A stretch of 64,000 bases of DNA. Source: Chloracidobacterium sp. (GTDB lineage: Bacteria > Acidobacteriota > Blastocatellia > Pyrinomonadales > Pyrinomonadaceae). Numbering within the stretch: the first letter of the stretch is position 1; every line of letters starts with the position of its first letter. The notes below the pieces were generated by a model, which saw only the letters and a list, made by a program, of their open reading frames with translations, searched no databases and had not been told where the DNA came from. The stretch covers positions 1,302,001 to 1,366,000 of the forward strand of contig JADJTD010000001.1 in assembly GCA_016711345.1 (NCBI GenBank). Reading direction: 5' to 3'. The position numbers and the translations under genes were made by a program. Below, piece after piece: positions 32,606-40,601 of the stretch.

Positions 32606-33316
32606 CTATTGGATTTCAAATCTAGCGAGGATGACACAACGAACCTTTTCAGGAGCAAACGAGAGTGGTTCGCCGTAAATTGATCTCACGGCAGCGTTAG
32701 ACATCGCATTTGCAGAATAATAAGAATATTGGTTCCGCTTTTCAAAGATATTCAGCGACTCATTGTCGATTTCTTTAACAAAGATAGCACTGCCGACCTT
32801 TCCACCAATCGCGGACATCAGATATTCGGCCTTAGTCTTAGCCCCTTTAATAGCCTCGATCCGCAACTCTCGTCGTATCTCGTCAATGCGAGAATTCGTG
32901 GCAACGACCAAGTCGAGGCGGCTAACGTTGATCCGATCCGCTATTTCCTGTAGAGGAGCAACCTTGTTTAGATCCCTGACTATGAGTCGATAGTCCTGAC
33001 TGGCAAGCACATCCTTGAGTCTTCGCTGACGGACATATCTCGCGGAGATATCGTAGATTGAAAGATCTTTTGCAAGATCCACTCCTATCTTTTCAAGCTC
33101 AAGGCGAAGCTGGGTCTCTTGTTGTTCGATGGTGATCTTGCCGCGGGTACCCATCCGTTCTGCCAACGCGATTCGGAAAGTAAGTTCATCTGGAATAACC
33201 ATACGTTCGGCGGTTCCGGTAACTTCTATACCACGAATAGCATCAACGATATCTTGCCCAAACAAGGTTAAAGTCAAAACTACTATAAGAAATGTAGCAG
33301 CAATGATCGCTTTCAT
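32606..33316 (-). CDS. SIMPL-domain (DUF541) periplasmic protein
   Basis: 236 residues with signal peptide (MKAIIAATFLIVVLTLTLFG). VTGTAERMVIPDELTFRIAL opens the SIMPL domain and EAIKGAKTKAEYLMSAIGGKVG is its conserved later helix. SIMPL proteins are periplasmic and linked to signalling or oxidative stress in a few species. GGAG precedes the ATG. It begins 2 bp after nadE and is probably expressed from the same transcript. Confidence 0.85.
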   Translation of the reverse strand: MKAIIAATFLIVVLTLTLFGQDIVDAIRGIEVTGTAERMVIPDELTFRIALAERMGTRGKITIEQQETQLRLELEKIGVDLAKDLSIYDISARYVRQRRLKDVLASQDYRLIVRDLNKVAPLQEIADRINVSRLDLVVATNSRIDEIRRELRIEAIKGAKTKAEYLMSAIGGKVGSAIFVKEIDNESLNIFEKRNQYSYYSANAMSNAAVRSIYGEPLSFAPEKVRCVILARFEIQ

Positions 33317-33318
33317 AG

Positions 33319-35004
33319 TTAGTCTCCTTGTGAAAACATAGTAGCACGATTTGTTCGGCGATATTTATGCGTGATCGGCCTGCGACGACCAACGCCAATA
33401 GCGTTCTTTGAGATTATCAAAGTCGGCGGCAGTTGCTGCCTTTTGAATTCATTTGCCGGATGCTCGACTTTGTTGAGAATGCCGTAAACGAGATCAGCAT
33501 CATTCCCTGCGGCGATGATTTCGGCTGGTGAGGCCTTTTGCTCGAAATACATTTTCAGAACAGGGTCCATCGCTTCGTAAGGCGGCAGGCTGTCCTGATC
33601 AAATTGATTTGGGGCGAGTTCTGCCGAAGGTTTTTTATCGATGATCTTGTTCGGAATGATCTCTCGTCCAGCCTTTTCGTTGATGTGGCGTGCGATCTGC
33701 CAGACTTCGGTTTTCAGGACGTCCCCGAGCACGGCAAGTCCGCCATTTGTATCGCCGTAGAGCGTGCAATATCCGACTGCGAGCTCGCTCTTGTTGCCGG
33801 TCGATAGCACAAGGCTGCCTTCGGCATTTGAGATCGCCATCAGAATAACGCCGCGAATGCGCGACTGCATATTCTCGGCTGCAAGGCTCTCGCCGCCCTT
33901 TGAAGGCTTGTGCATCTCCATTTGTTGCAGCAGGACATCAAAAGTATCAGAGATCGGTTCAATGCGGCTCTCGCAGCCAAGATTAGCGACCAAGTCCACG
34001 CTATCTTTCACGCTTCCCTCTGATGAGAAAGGCGACGGCATCATCACGCACAGAAGATTTTCCGCTCCCAGGGCCTCAGCCGCAAGAGCAGTCACCAATG
34101 CGGAATCTATTCCACCGGAAAGGCCGAGAACGGCTTTCTTAAATCCATTCTTCTGAGCATAGTCGCGGATGCCGAGAACGAGTGCTTCGCGAATAGACTC
34201 GATCTCGTTTCCGGTAATGCCGCGGGCATCAGGCTTTCGAACGTCGAGCTCGACGGTCTCGACAAATTCCTCAAACGCCGTCGCCTGCAGAATAATATCG
34301 CCTTCCTCATCGGCTATCAGGCTTGCTCCGTCAAAGATGATGCCGTCGTTTCCTCCGACAAGGTTGACGAAAACTATAGGCTTCTTCTGCAGCTTTGCCC
34401 GATGAGCGACCATGTCGCAGCGAAGCTTTATCTTGCCCTTGTTATAGGGCGATGCGTTGATCGAAATGATAACGTCGGCACCCAAAGCAACAACCTCATC
34501 AGTCGGATCGTGCTCGTAAAGCCGCTCGCGCCAAAAAGTCTTGTCGTTCCAAAAATCTTCGCATACGACAACGCCGAGTTTTGTTCCGTTAACGTCAAAT
34601 ATCCGCCGCGCATCGCCCGGTTCAAAGTAACGTGGATCATCAAAAACGTCGTATTCAGGAAGCAGCGATTTGTCAGCAAATCCTAACAGCTCGCCATTAT
34701 GCATCACGGCCGCACAATTAAAGAGCCTTCTGCCGTCAGCACTTTCATTGGGCCTGACAGTTCCAACGATCGCCGTTATACCCAGCGTTGCCGGAACGAT
34801 CTCACGCAACGGATCGGGCGAATGTTCTATTATGTCCGCATCCTGAAACCAGTCCTGCGAAGTATAGCCGTGTGTCGAAACTTCGGGAAAGACGACCAGA
34901 TCCGAACCGTCAACACGCGCTTTTTCTATCGCCTGAATTATTTTTTGAGTGTTGCCTTTGAGGTCGCCGTTGGTGGTGTTGATCTGGGCAATGGTTACTT
35001 TCAT
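33319..35004 (-). CDS. nadE: Glutamine-hydrolysing NAD+ synthetase
   Basis: 561 residues, normal for the two-domain bacterial enzyme. The N-terminal nitrilase-fold glutaminase has the Glu-Lys-Cys triad E41 (FPEVSTHG), K112 (ADKSLLPEYDVFDD) and C148 (VVCEDFW). The C-terminal synthetase has the P-loop SGGIDS (296-301). It converts deamido-NAD+ to NAD+ with ATP and glutamine-derived ammonia. It ends KNAIGVGRRRPITHKYR plus a short extra tail that overlaps the SIMPL gene's RBS. Confidence 0.95.
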   Translation of the reverse strand: MKVTIAQINTTNGDLKGNTQKIIQAIEKARVDGSDLVVFPEVSTHGYTSQDWFQDADIIEHSPDPLREIVPATLGITAIVGTVRPNESADGRRLFNCAAVMHNGELLGFADKSLLPEYDVFDDPRYFEPGDARRIFDVNGTKLGVVVCEDFWNDKTFWRERLYEHDPTDEVVALGADVIISINASPYNKGKIKLRCDMVAHRAKLQKKPIVFVNLVGGNDGIIFDGASLIADEEGDIILQATAFEEFVETVELDVRKPDARGITGNEIESIREALVLGIRDYAQKNGFKKAVLGLSGGIDSALVTALAAEALGAENLLCVMMPSPFSSEGSVKDSVDLVANLGCESRIEPISDTFDVLLQQMEMHKPSKGGESLAAENMQSRIRGVILMAISNAEGSLVLSTGNKSELAVGYCTLYGDTNGGLAVLGDVLKTEVWQIARHINEKAGREIIPNKIIDKKPSAELAPNQFDQDSLPPYEAMDPVLKMYFEQKASPAEIIAAGNDADLVYGILNKVEHPANEFKRQQLPPTLIISKNAIGVGRRRPITHKYRRTNRATMFSQGD

Positions 35005-35024
35005 CTGCCACTATTCTACCGCAT

Positions 35025-35834
35025 TCAAGCCTCTTGTTTTTTGTCCACAGGAGCCTTTTTTACCATTGTTAACCGGTTGCCGCGATCATTGTATTTGACC
35101 TCGTCCATTATGTTGTAAATAAAAAGTACTCCGCGGCCCGAGGTCTTAAAAAGATTTTCAGGATCCAGCGGGTCCGGAATGTTATTTACATCAAAACCGT
35201 CACCTTGATCTTCTATGGTAAATCGCGCTTCAGCCGGAGACACTTCGGCGGCCACACGGATCATTTTTCCTACGTCGAACTTGTTACCATGCTTGACCGC
35301 ATTAACAAACGCTTCGTCGAGAGCCACAAAAAGGTTGGACTGTTCAGGTTTACAGACGCCGAGTTTTTCGACGCGTTTCATTAGATATTCAAGAACAATA
35401 TGCATCAGCGAGATGACGCTGGGCAGCTCAAACTCAATACTCTCACGCAAACCCTGTACGACTTCCTCTTTGTCCACAAACCTGATCTTATAGTCGAGCA
35501 CTGTCGCGACCAAGTCTTTTAGCAGATCCTCTTCAAAGTTATCGCGGCGAAAATTAGCAGCGCTCAGTTTGAAGGCCTTAACGTGCTCACCAGCCTTAAC
35601 TGGTGACATATCTCGGGGAGTGATATTTCCGTTGGTTTTGATATCGGCCTGTTGAACCGGATCACTAACATCAAGATCAGATATTACGAGATCGAAAGTT
35701 CCAATATCCTTGACCTCTGAAGCGTTCGGACGCTTTTCAAGCACTTTCACTTCATGTCCGACGTGCGAAAACACTTCTTCGAGTGCCGTGGCAAGATCAT
35801 CGTGGTCGTCGATAATAAGAATTCGTCGCTGCAT
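35025..35834 (-). CDS. Degenerate receiver domain fused to an RsbW-like ATPase (putative anti-sigma/serine kinase)
   Basis: 269 residues. Residues 1-55 resemble a receiver domain (ILIIDDHDDLATALEEVF, then DLVISDLD with the phospho-Asp). The middle of the fold is replaced by a polar stretch (about 56-85) and the conserved Thr/Lys-Pro features are missing. Residues of about 115-260 are an HATPase_c_2 domain: N box DEAFVNAVKHGNK, G1 box DQGDGFD, and SGRGVLFIYNIMDEV. RsbW-type proteins phosphorylate anti-sigma antagonists or sequester sigma factors. It is 20 bp upstream of nadE; no partner gene is adjacent. Confidence 0.75.
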   Translation of the reverse strand: MQRRILIIDDHDDLATALEEVFSHVGHEVKVLEKRPNASEVKDIGTFDLVISDLDVSDPVQQADIKTNGNITPRDMSPVKAGEHVKAFKLSAANFRRDNFEEDLLKDLVATVLDYKIRFVDKEEVVQGLRESIEFELPSVISLMHIVLEYLMKRVEKLGVCKPEQSNLFVALDEAFVNAVKHGNKFDVGKMIRVAAEVSPAEARFTIEDQGDGFDVNNIPDPLDPENLFKTSGRGVLFIYNIMDEVKYNDRGNRLTMVKKAPVDKKQEA

Positions 35835-35921
35835 AGACGGTAAGGAGAAGCCAACCGGAAATACGCCTTAACGATTGCCGTTGTTGCAAATAATACCTTA
35901 ACTTGATAGTTATTTCTAACA

Positions 35922-36632
35922 ATGCCGGAACAAAAAGACAAACTACTTAAATTTGCGTCGCTGTCGAAATATTCGATAACACAGCGAATAACTATCCGGC
36001 TGGCGGACGTTGTTTTCTTTTTGTCTATTAAGTTCTTAGGCTCGCTGGCGCGTTTTGAAATTCGCGGAAAAGAAAATCTTGAAAGAGTCAGGACGGCAGG
36101 CAAGGTCCCTATCTATGCACTTTGGCATAACCGCATTTTTCTAAGCACATATTTCTTTCGGAACCGCGGCATTGTGATAATGACTTCGCAGAGTTTCGAT
36201 GGCGAATATATAGCTCGTACTCTTCAGCGATTTGGATGCGGGGCGATACGCGGTTCATCATCACGGGGCGGAGCAAAGGCGCTTGTCGAAATGATAAAGG
36301 CAATGCGAACCGGCATGCCGATGGCCTTTACGGTCGATGGACCACGAGGTCCAAGATACGAGGCAAAACTCGGCCCCATAATCCTTGCAAAAAAAACGGG
36401 CAATCCTATCGTGCCCTTTGTCATTGAGCCGCAGAAATTCTGGACTGTGAATAGCTGGGATAAAATGCAAATTCCAAAGCCGTTTACACGCGCCATTACG
36501 ATCATCGGCGAGCCCATTTCCGTCGATTCTAACGCCAATGACGCCGAGGTCGAATCGAAACTTCTCGAATTGCAGAAATCACTCGACAGCCTCGTCGAGA
36601 GCGGTAAGGACTGGCGTCATCAGAGTTCCTGA
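35922..36632 (+). CDS. DUF374-family lysophospholipid acyltransferase
   Basis: 236 residues. The DUF374 signature is clear: LWHNR near residue 66 (in place of the HxxxxD box seen in PlsC), GAIRGSSSRGGAKAL, and FTVDGPRGPRYEAKLG. Family members are thought to acylate lipids at the inner membrane (lipid A or phospholipid remodelling). One hydrophobic stretch is near residues 30-45. It overlaps the convergent ctaA gene by 13 bp. Confidence 0.85.
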   Translation: MPEQKDKLLKFASLSKYSITQRITIRLADVVFFLSIKFLGSLARFEIRGKENLERVRTAGKVPIYALWHNRIFLSTYFFRNRGIVIMTSQSFDGEYIARTLQRFGCGAIRGSSSRGGAKALVEMIKAMRTGMPMAFTVDGPRGPRYEAKLGPIILAKKTGNPIVPFVIEPQKFWTVNSWDKMQIPKPFTRAITIIGEPISVDSNANDAEVESKLLELQKSLDSLVESGKDWRHQSS

Positions 36633-37597
36633 GCGGTGATAGTGTTCCCTTCGGTCCCATCAATCGACGAAAGGAATTCAGCAGAAAACAGGATGTAGCT
36701 TATACAGATAAGATCAGCAAGTAAAAGGTGTCCCAACTGCATAACCATCGGAGCGAGCATCAAAAGCGTAGTCGCCCCAAACGCAATCTGGGCTAATATT
36801 AGGATCGATAGTATATTTGACCATCGCGAGACAGTCTTGCCGTTTCCACCTTCTTTTGCGAGCCAGCCCGTCAGAAATATAAGAAAAACACTGGTCAAAA
36901 TGGCTGTGATCGGATGCAGCAAACGTAAACGCAAAAGGAAATGAGACGTCTGCGAAAAATCTTGAGCCACGCCTTCCGCAATTGTTCCCGCTGGAAAGAT
37001 CATATGTGAAAGCGCGGCAATTGAGCCGCTTGTTCCAACCAAAAAGATCGCGATAACACCGATCACGATGGCAAGCAGATATTTAGGCTGGGCCCGAAAC
37101 ACGAGACGCTTTCCGCCGCTGGCATAACGCGCCGTAAGCGTCAAAAACGCCAGCAAAATAAACGTATTTATTAGATGTGCCGCCATCCACAAGGGACGCT
37201 CTGGCGTGAGGTTTTCTGCGGTGTTGCCAGTGAGAACCAGACCGGCTCCGAGCAGTCCTTCGATGACTACGAATATGAAAGATCCTACGGCGACTCCCAG
37301 CGTAAGCCGATTTTGGTCACTCTTGTTCGATTTCCAGCGACGAAATGCCCAGACTAGCAATACAATGATCAAGATCCCGGCGAGTGAACTTGTGATCCGA
37401 TGAGTGAATTCGATGACCGTTTTTAACTCGGGAGCGGAAGGAATTACTTCACCATGACAAGTGATCCAGTGCTGGCCGCAGCCGTCGCCCGATTTCGATG
37501 CGCGCAGAAAAACACCCCATAGAATCACGAGAATGTTGAATCCTAGGACGAACCATGCGTATTTTGCCAACCGCGATAGTTTTGCTGCTTTTTGCAT
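36620..37597 (-). CDS. ctaA: Heme A synthase (COX15/CtaA family)
   Basis: 325 residues with about eight membrane helices. The first extracytoplasmic loop carries the Cys pair C40/C47 (GDGCGQHWITCHGE) followed by EFTHR with a heme-ligand His. Other expected His residues lie in AAHLINTFILLA and the later helices (LLHPITAILTS, LGHLLLADLI). It oxidises the heme O methyl group to make heme A for cytochrome c oxidase. No ctaB or cox genes are adjacent. Confidence 0.92.
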   Translation of the reverse strand: MQKAAKLSRLAKYAWFVLGFNILVILWGVFLRASKSGDGCGQHWITCHGEVIPSAPELKTVIEFTHRITSSLAGILIIVLLVWAFRRWKSNKSDQNRLTLGVAVGSFIFVVIEGLLGAGLVLTGNTAENLTPERPLWMAAHLINTFILLAFLTLTARYASGGKRLVFRAQPKYLLAIVIGVIAIFLVGTSGSIAALSHMIFPAGTIAEGVAQDFSQTSHFLLRLRLLHPITAILTSVFLIFLTGWLAKEGGNGKTVSRWSNILSILILAQIAFGATTLLMLAPMVMQLGHLLLADLICISYILFSAEFLSSIDGTEGNTITAQEL

Positions 37598-37695
37598 CTT
37601 TTGCGAATCTCAGCTTCCGGCTTTTGCCCGCTCAAACAAGTAGAATATCATTGGACGTTGCTGCACAGAAGCCGATTGATGATTAGAAAGACTTT

Positions 37696-37881
37696 ATGGA
37701 GATCGAGCATTTTTTTACTTGTCCGTATTGCTGGCAGGAAATATCTTTTGTGCTCGACCTTTCCGCAGGCGAGCAATCGTATGTCGAGGATTGCGAGGTA
37801 TGCTGTCGCCCGATCGAGGTGAAATACGCATCTGACGGCGAATATCCGACTGATTTTGAGGCTATGGCGATCGACGAATGA
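37696..37881 (+). CDS. CPXCG-motif cysteine-rich small protein
   Basis: 61 residues. FTCPYCWQEISFVLDLSAG opens the family signature and YVEDCEVCCRPIEV gives the second Cys pair, so a zinc ribbon-like site with four Cys is likely. The function is unknown in general. It overlaps tlyA by 4 bp (ATGA) and is divergent from ctaA. Confidence 0.85.
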   Translation: MEIEHFFTCPYCWQEISFVLDLSAGEQSYVEDCEVCCRPIEVKYASDGEYPTDFEAMAIDE

Positions 37882-38618
37882 AGGAACGTATCGATAAATT
37901 GCTGGTTCAGGGCAGATTTGCAGAATCCCGCACTAAAGCTCAGGCCATGGTAATGGCCGGAGTGGTCCTTATTGATGAAAAACGTGTCGAGAAACCATCT
38001 GAGCTGTTTGCGACCGACGCTGCCATACGCATCAAGGGAGACTCGCCGGAAAACAAATATGTAAGCCGGGCTGGTCTTAAACTTGAAGGAGCTTTAGCTT
38101 CATTCGCTATCGACCCGTCCGGCTTTACCTGTATTGACATCGGAGCGTCAACAGGCGGATTTACAGATTGTCTTCTAAAATATGGTGCTGCACGCATCAT
38201 AGCCATCGACGTCGGCACAAATCAGCTTGTCTGGCAATTGCGCACCGATCCGCGCATCGATGTTCGCGAAAATACCAATGCCCGCAGTTTGAACCCTAAG
38301 GATTTTGACACTCAATTTGATCTGGCGGTTATGGACGTCTCCTTCATTTCCGTAACCAAGATATTGCCGGCGATAAAACCACTTCTAAAACCGACCGGAC
38401 AAATAATAGTCCTAATAAAACCGCAGTTTGAAGTTGGCCGCGGTGAAGTAGGAAAAGGAGGCATTGTTCGCGAAACAGAAAAGCACCTGCGTGTCGTTGA
38501 CGAAGTAAATGATTTCGCGGCGGGCATCGGCCTGTTCAATAAAGGTCTTATCGAGTCGCCTATACAAGGAGCGGAAGGGAATGTAGAATTTCTTGCCCTA
38601 TATGAGCAACAGCAATAA
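37878..38618 (+). CDS. tlyA: TlyA-family rRNA 2'-O-methyltransferase
   Basis: 246 residues. An N-terminal S4 RNA-binding domain (1-60: RIDKLLVQGRFAESRTKAQAM) joins an FtsJ-type methyltransferase with SAM motif CIDIGASTGGFTDCLL and DLAVMDVSFIS, IVLIKPQFE. TlyA in mycobacteria methylates 16S and 23S rRNA at ribose 2'-OH. Its coupling to the CPXCG gene upstream and overlap with the DUF5522 gene downstream form a three-gene unit. Confidence 0.92.
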   Translation: MKERIDKLLVQGRFAESRTKAQAMVMAGVVLIDEKRVEKPSELFATDAAIRIKGDSPENKYVSRAGLKLEGALASFAIDPSGFTCIDIGASTGGFTDCLLKYGAARIIAIDVGTNQLVWQLRTDPRIDVRENTNARSLNPKDFDTQFDLAVMDVSFISVTKILPAIKPLLKPTGQIIVLIKPQFEVGRGEVGKGGIVRETEKHLRVVDEVNDFAAGIGLFNKGLIESPIQGAEGNVEFLALYEQQQ

Positions 38619-38790
38619 AAACAAAGCCGAACCCATAGAAAATGCCAGACCCTTGGTAGAGGAAGTGGATTTCTACTTTGAAGATGGCCTGATGGTACTT
38701 ACCAGGCACTATTTGCTTAAACGCGGATACTGTTGCGAAAACCGATGCCGGCATTGTCCTTACGAGACTTCGGCAGATATCGAGTCATAA
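38602..38790 (+). CDS. DUF5522 small cysteine-containing protein
   Basis: 62 residues from the ATG at 38602, which lies inside the end of tlyA. The conserved part VDFYFEDGLMVLTRHYLLKRGYCCENRCRHCPY matches DUF5522 (I give it here as VDFYFEDGLMVLTRHYL plus GYCCENRCRHCPY). Four Cys and a His at the end suggest metal binding. It overlaps the convergent arsR gene by 6 bp. Confidence 0.8.
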   Translation: MSNSNKNKAEPIENARPLVEEVDFYFEDGLMVLTRHYLLKRGYCCENRCRHCPYETSADIES

Positions 38791-39261
38791 TAGGAAAATA
38801 TCCATCTCCTCCGATTCCGGCATATTCTCCTCCTCTTCTTCATAATTGTCTGCCAGCTCATACTCATCGTCCTCTACATATCTGGGGCTTTCCCAGCTTG
38901 GCTGAGTTTCGGGAGTTACCTGGTCTTCGGCAAATGAAAGAGTTTCCTGGTCTATACCGACAGCGGCTATCGACTTTATAACCGAATCAAGTATTTGCCT
39001 CCGTACCGCTTCCTGAGGGTAACTAATGGCATAGTAGATCCATTTTCCATCCCGACGAGTCTCTACGACCCCTGCACCGCGAAGATACGCCAAATGCCGC
39101 GAAACCTTTGGCTGGCTTTCGTGCAGTTTGTCAGCGAGAAAGCCGACCGGCACTTCACCGTCAGCCATTAAAGCCAAAAGCCGCAGTCGCGTTTTGTCTC
39201 CAAGAGCAAGAAATAGCTTTTCAAGTGCGTAGAAATCGGATTCGACAGTATTTGCTGACAT
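38785..39261 (-). CDS. ArsR-family regulator with an acidic C-terminal tail
   Basis: 158 residues. A winged helix-turn-helix fills 8-95 (LALGDKTRLRLLALM, HESQPKVSRHLAYLRGAGVV, RRDGKWIYYAI). From about residue 118 the chain becomes strongly acidic (EDDEYELADNYEEEEENMPE). No Cys is present in the protein, so classical As/Cd/Zn or persulfide thiol sensing is excluded. It is divergent from a cystathionine gamma-synthase-type gene, so a sulfur-metabolite effector such as S-adenosylhomocysteine or a thiol compound is possible by analogy with SahR-type ArsR regulators. Confidence 0.82.
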   Translation of the reverse strand: MSANTVESDFYALEKLFLALGDKTRLRLLALMADGEVPVGFLADKLHESQPKVSRHLAYLRGAGVVETRRDGKWIYYAISYPQEAVRRQILDSVIKSIAAVGIDQETLSFAEDQVTPETQPSWESPRYVEDDEYELADNYEEEEENMPESEEMDIFLL

Positions 39262-39264
39262 TCA

Positions 39265-39297
39265 ATACATATTTGCAAACACATATATGTATGTCAA
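39265..39297. promoter_or_regulatory. Palindromic operator overlapping the arsR2 promoter
   Basis: ATACATAT (39265-39272) and ATATGTAT (39285-39292) are inverted repeats. On the minus strand TTGACA (39292-39297) is 17 bp from AAATAT (39269-39274), so the repeat fills the promoter spacer. With the arsR2 ATG at 39261 the transcript would be nearly leaderless. Confidence 0.6.
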
Positions 39298-39362
39298 ACA
39301 CCTCTCCCTACGGAAACTCAGCCGTGATTGCGTTGGCAATGAATTGTTATTACGATTAGTAT

Positions 39363-40541
39363 ATGAGCAAAAACTCTTTCTACACAAAAGCCGTTCATGC
39401 GGGCGATGACCGCGCTGCACATTACGGTGCTCTTTCGGTGCCTATCTATCCGGCTTCCGTTTTTGCATTCTCAGATGCTGATGAGGGTGCCGCTATCCAT
39501 AATGAAGAAAAGGATGGCTACTATTACGGACGACTAGGCAATCCGACTCAACGAGCGTTGGAGGCTGTAATGGTCGACCTCGAAAACGGCGAATCTGCCC
39601 TGGCCTTAGCATCAGGAATGGCGGCGATCTCGGCGGCGATCTTGACGCTTGTAAGATCAGGCGAGCACATCGTAGCCCCGCAGTCGATGTACGCTACAAC
39701 GACCAACTTTCTACATCATATAAAAGAACGGTTCGGCATCGATAATACATTTGTCGATGCAACCGATGCCGAGAACTATCGTGCAGCCATCAGGCCCGAA
39801 ACAAAGCTCTTTTGGATCGAAACCCCGACCAACCCGCTTGTTCTCATTACCGATATCGAAGCTGTCACCTCGATAGCCCGCACACATGGCATCACGACCG
39901 TTGCTGACAACACTTTTGCGACGCCATTTAATCAGCGTCCACTTGAACTGGGTGTTGACGCTGTGATCCATAGTGCAACTAAGTACCTAGGCGGCCACAG
40001 CGACCTTACGGCAGGTGTTCTGGTAGGCAGCCGTGAGGTTGTCGAGGCCGCAAGGCATTGCGCTAATAAATTCTACGGTGGAAACATTGCGCCGCAGGTT
40101 GCATGGCTAGTCGTTCGCGGCATCAAAACGCTTGCCTTGCGAATGGAGAAGCACAATTCAAATGCCTTTGCCATTGCAAATATGCTTGGCGAACATCCGA
40201 AAGTAAAAGCCGTTTATTATCCCGGCCTCGAATCGCACCCTAATCATGAGATCGCAGGACGGCAAATGCCAGGCGGTTACGGCGGCATGATCGGGCTTGA
40301 TCTTGGAACGATCGAAGCGGGGAAAGTCTTTGCAAATGGTGTCCGGCTTTGCACGCTCGCCACATCCCTAGGTGGTGTGGAAACTATTCTTCAACATTCC
40401 GCTTCAATGACCCACGCTACGATACCGCGTGAAGACAGATTGAAGGCCGGCATTACTGATGGACTGATACGTCTTTCGGTCGGCGTCGAAGACGTTGACG
40501 ACCTGATCAAGGATCTGACTCAGGCACTCGATAAAACTTGA
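39363..40541 (+). CDS. Cystathionine gamma-synthase / O-acylhomoserine sulfhydrylase-type PLP enzyme
   Basis: 392 residues, fold type I. YYYGRLGNPTQRALE (53-67) is the PLP-phosphate/substrate motif, SGMAAISAAIL follows, and the Schiff-base lysine is K207 in SATKYLGGHSDLTAG. LASGMA and the C-terminal LGGVETILQHSASMTHATI are typical of the Met gamma-lyase/OAH sulfhydrylase group. Its role is probably homocysteine or methionine synthesis. It has a private promoter region shared with the divergent ArsR gene and a terminator downstream. It is the third Cys/Met PLP enzyme in the window. Confidence 0.88.
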   Translation: MSKNSFYTKAVHAGDDRAAHYGALSVPIYPASVFAFSDADEGAAIHNEEKDGYYYGRLGNPTQRALEAVMVDLENGESALALASGMAAISAAILTLVRSGEHIVAPQSMYATTTNFLHHIKERFGIDNTFVDATDAENYRAAIRPETKLFWIETPTNPLVLITDIEAVTSIARTHGITTVADNTFATPFNQRPLELGVDAVIHSATKYLGGHSDLTAGVLVGSREVVEAARHCANKFYGGNIAPQVAWLVVRGIKTLALRMEKHNSNAFAIANMLGEHPKVKAVYYPGLESHPNHEIAGRQMPGGYGGMIGLDLGTIEAGKVFANGVRLCTLATSLGGVETILQHSASMTHATIPREDRLKAGITDGLIRLSVGVEDVDDLIKDLTQALDKT

Positions 40542-40556
40542 TCGAAAACAAAAAAA

Positions 40557-40581
40557 GGAAGCCGATCAGGCTTCCCTTTTT
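40557..40581. terminator. Bidirectional terminator between convergent genes
   Basis: GGAAGCC (40557-40563) pairs with GGCTTCC (40569-40575). T-run at 40577-40581 on plus and A-run on the other side, serving the PLP gene (+) and the AAA+ gene (-). Confidence 0.85.
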
Positions 40582-40601
40582 CGCAATAAAAACCTTTCAC
40601 A

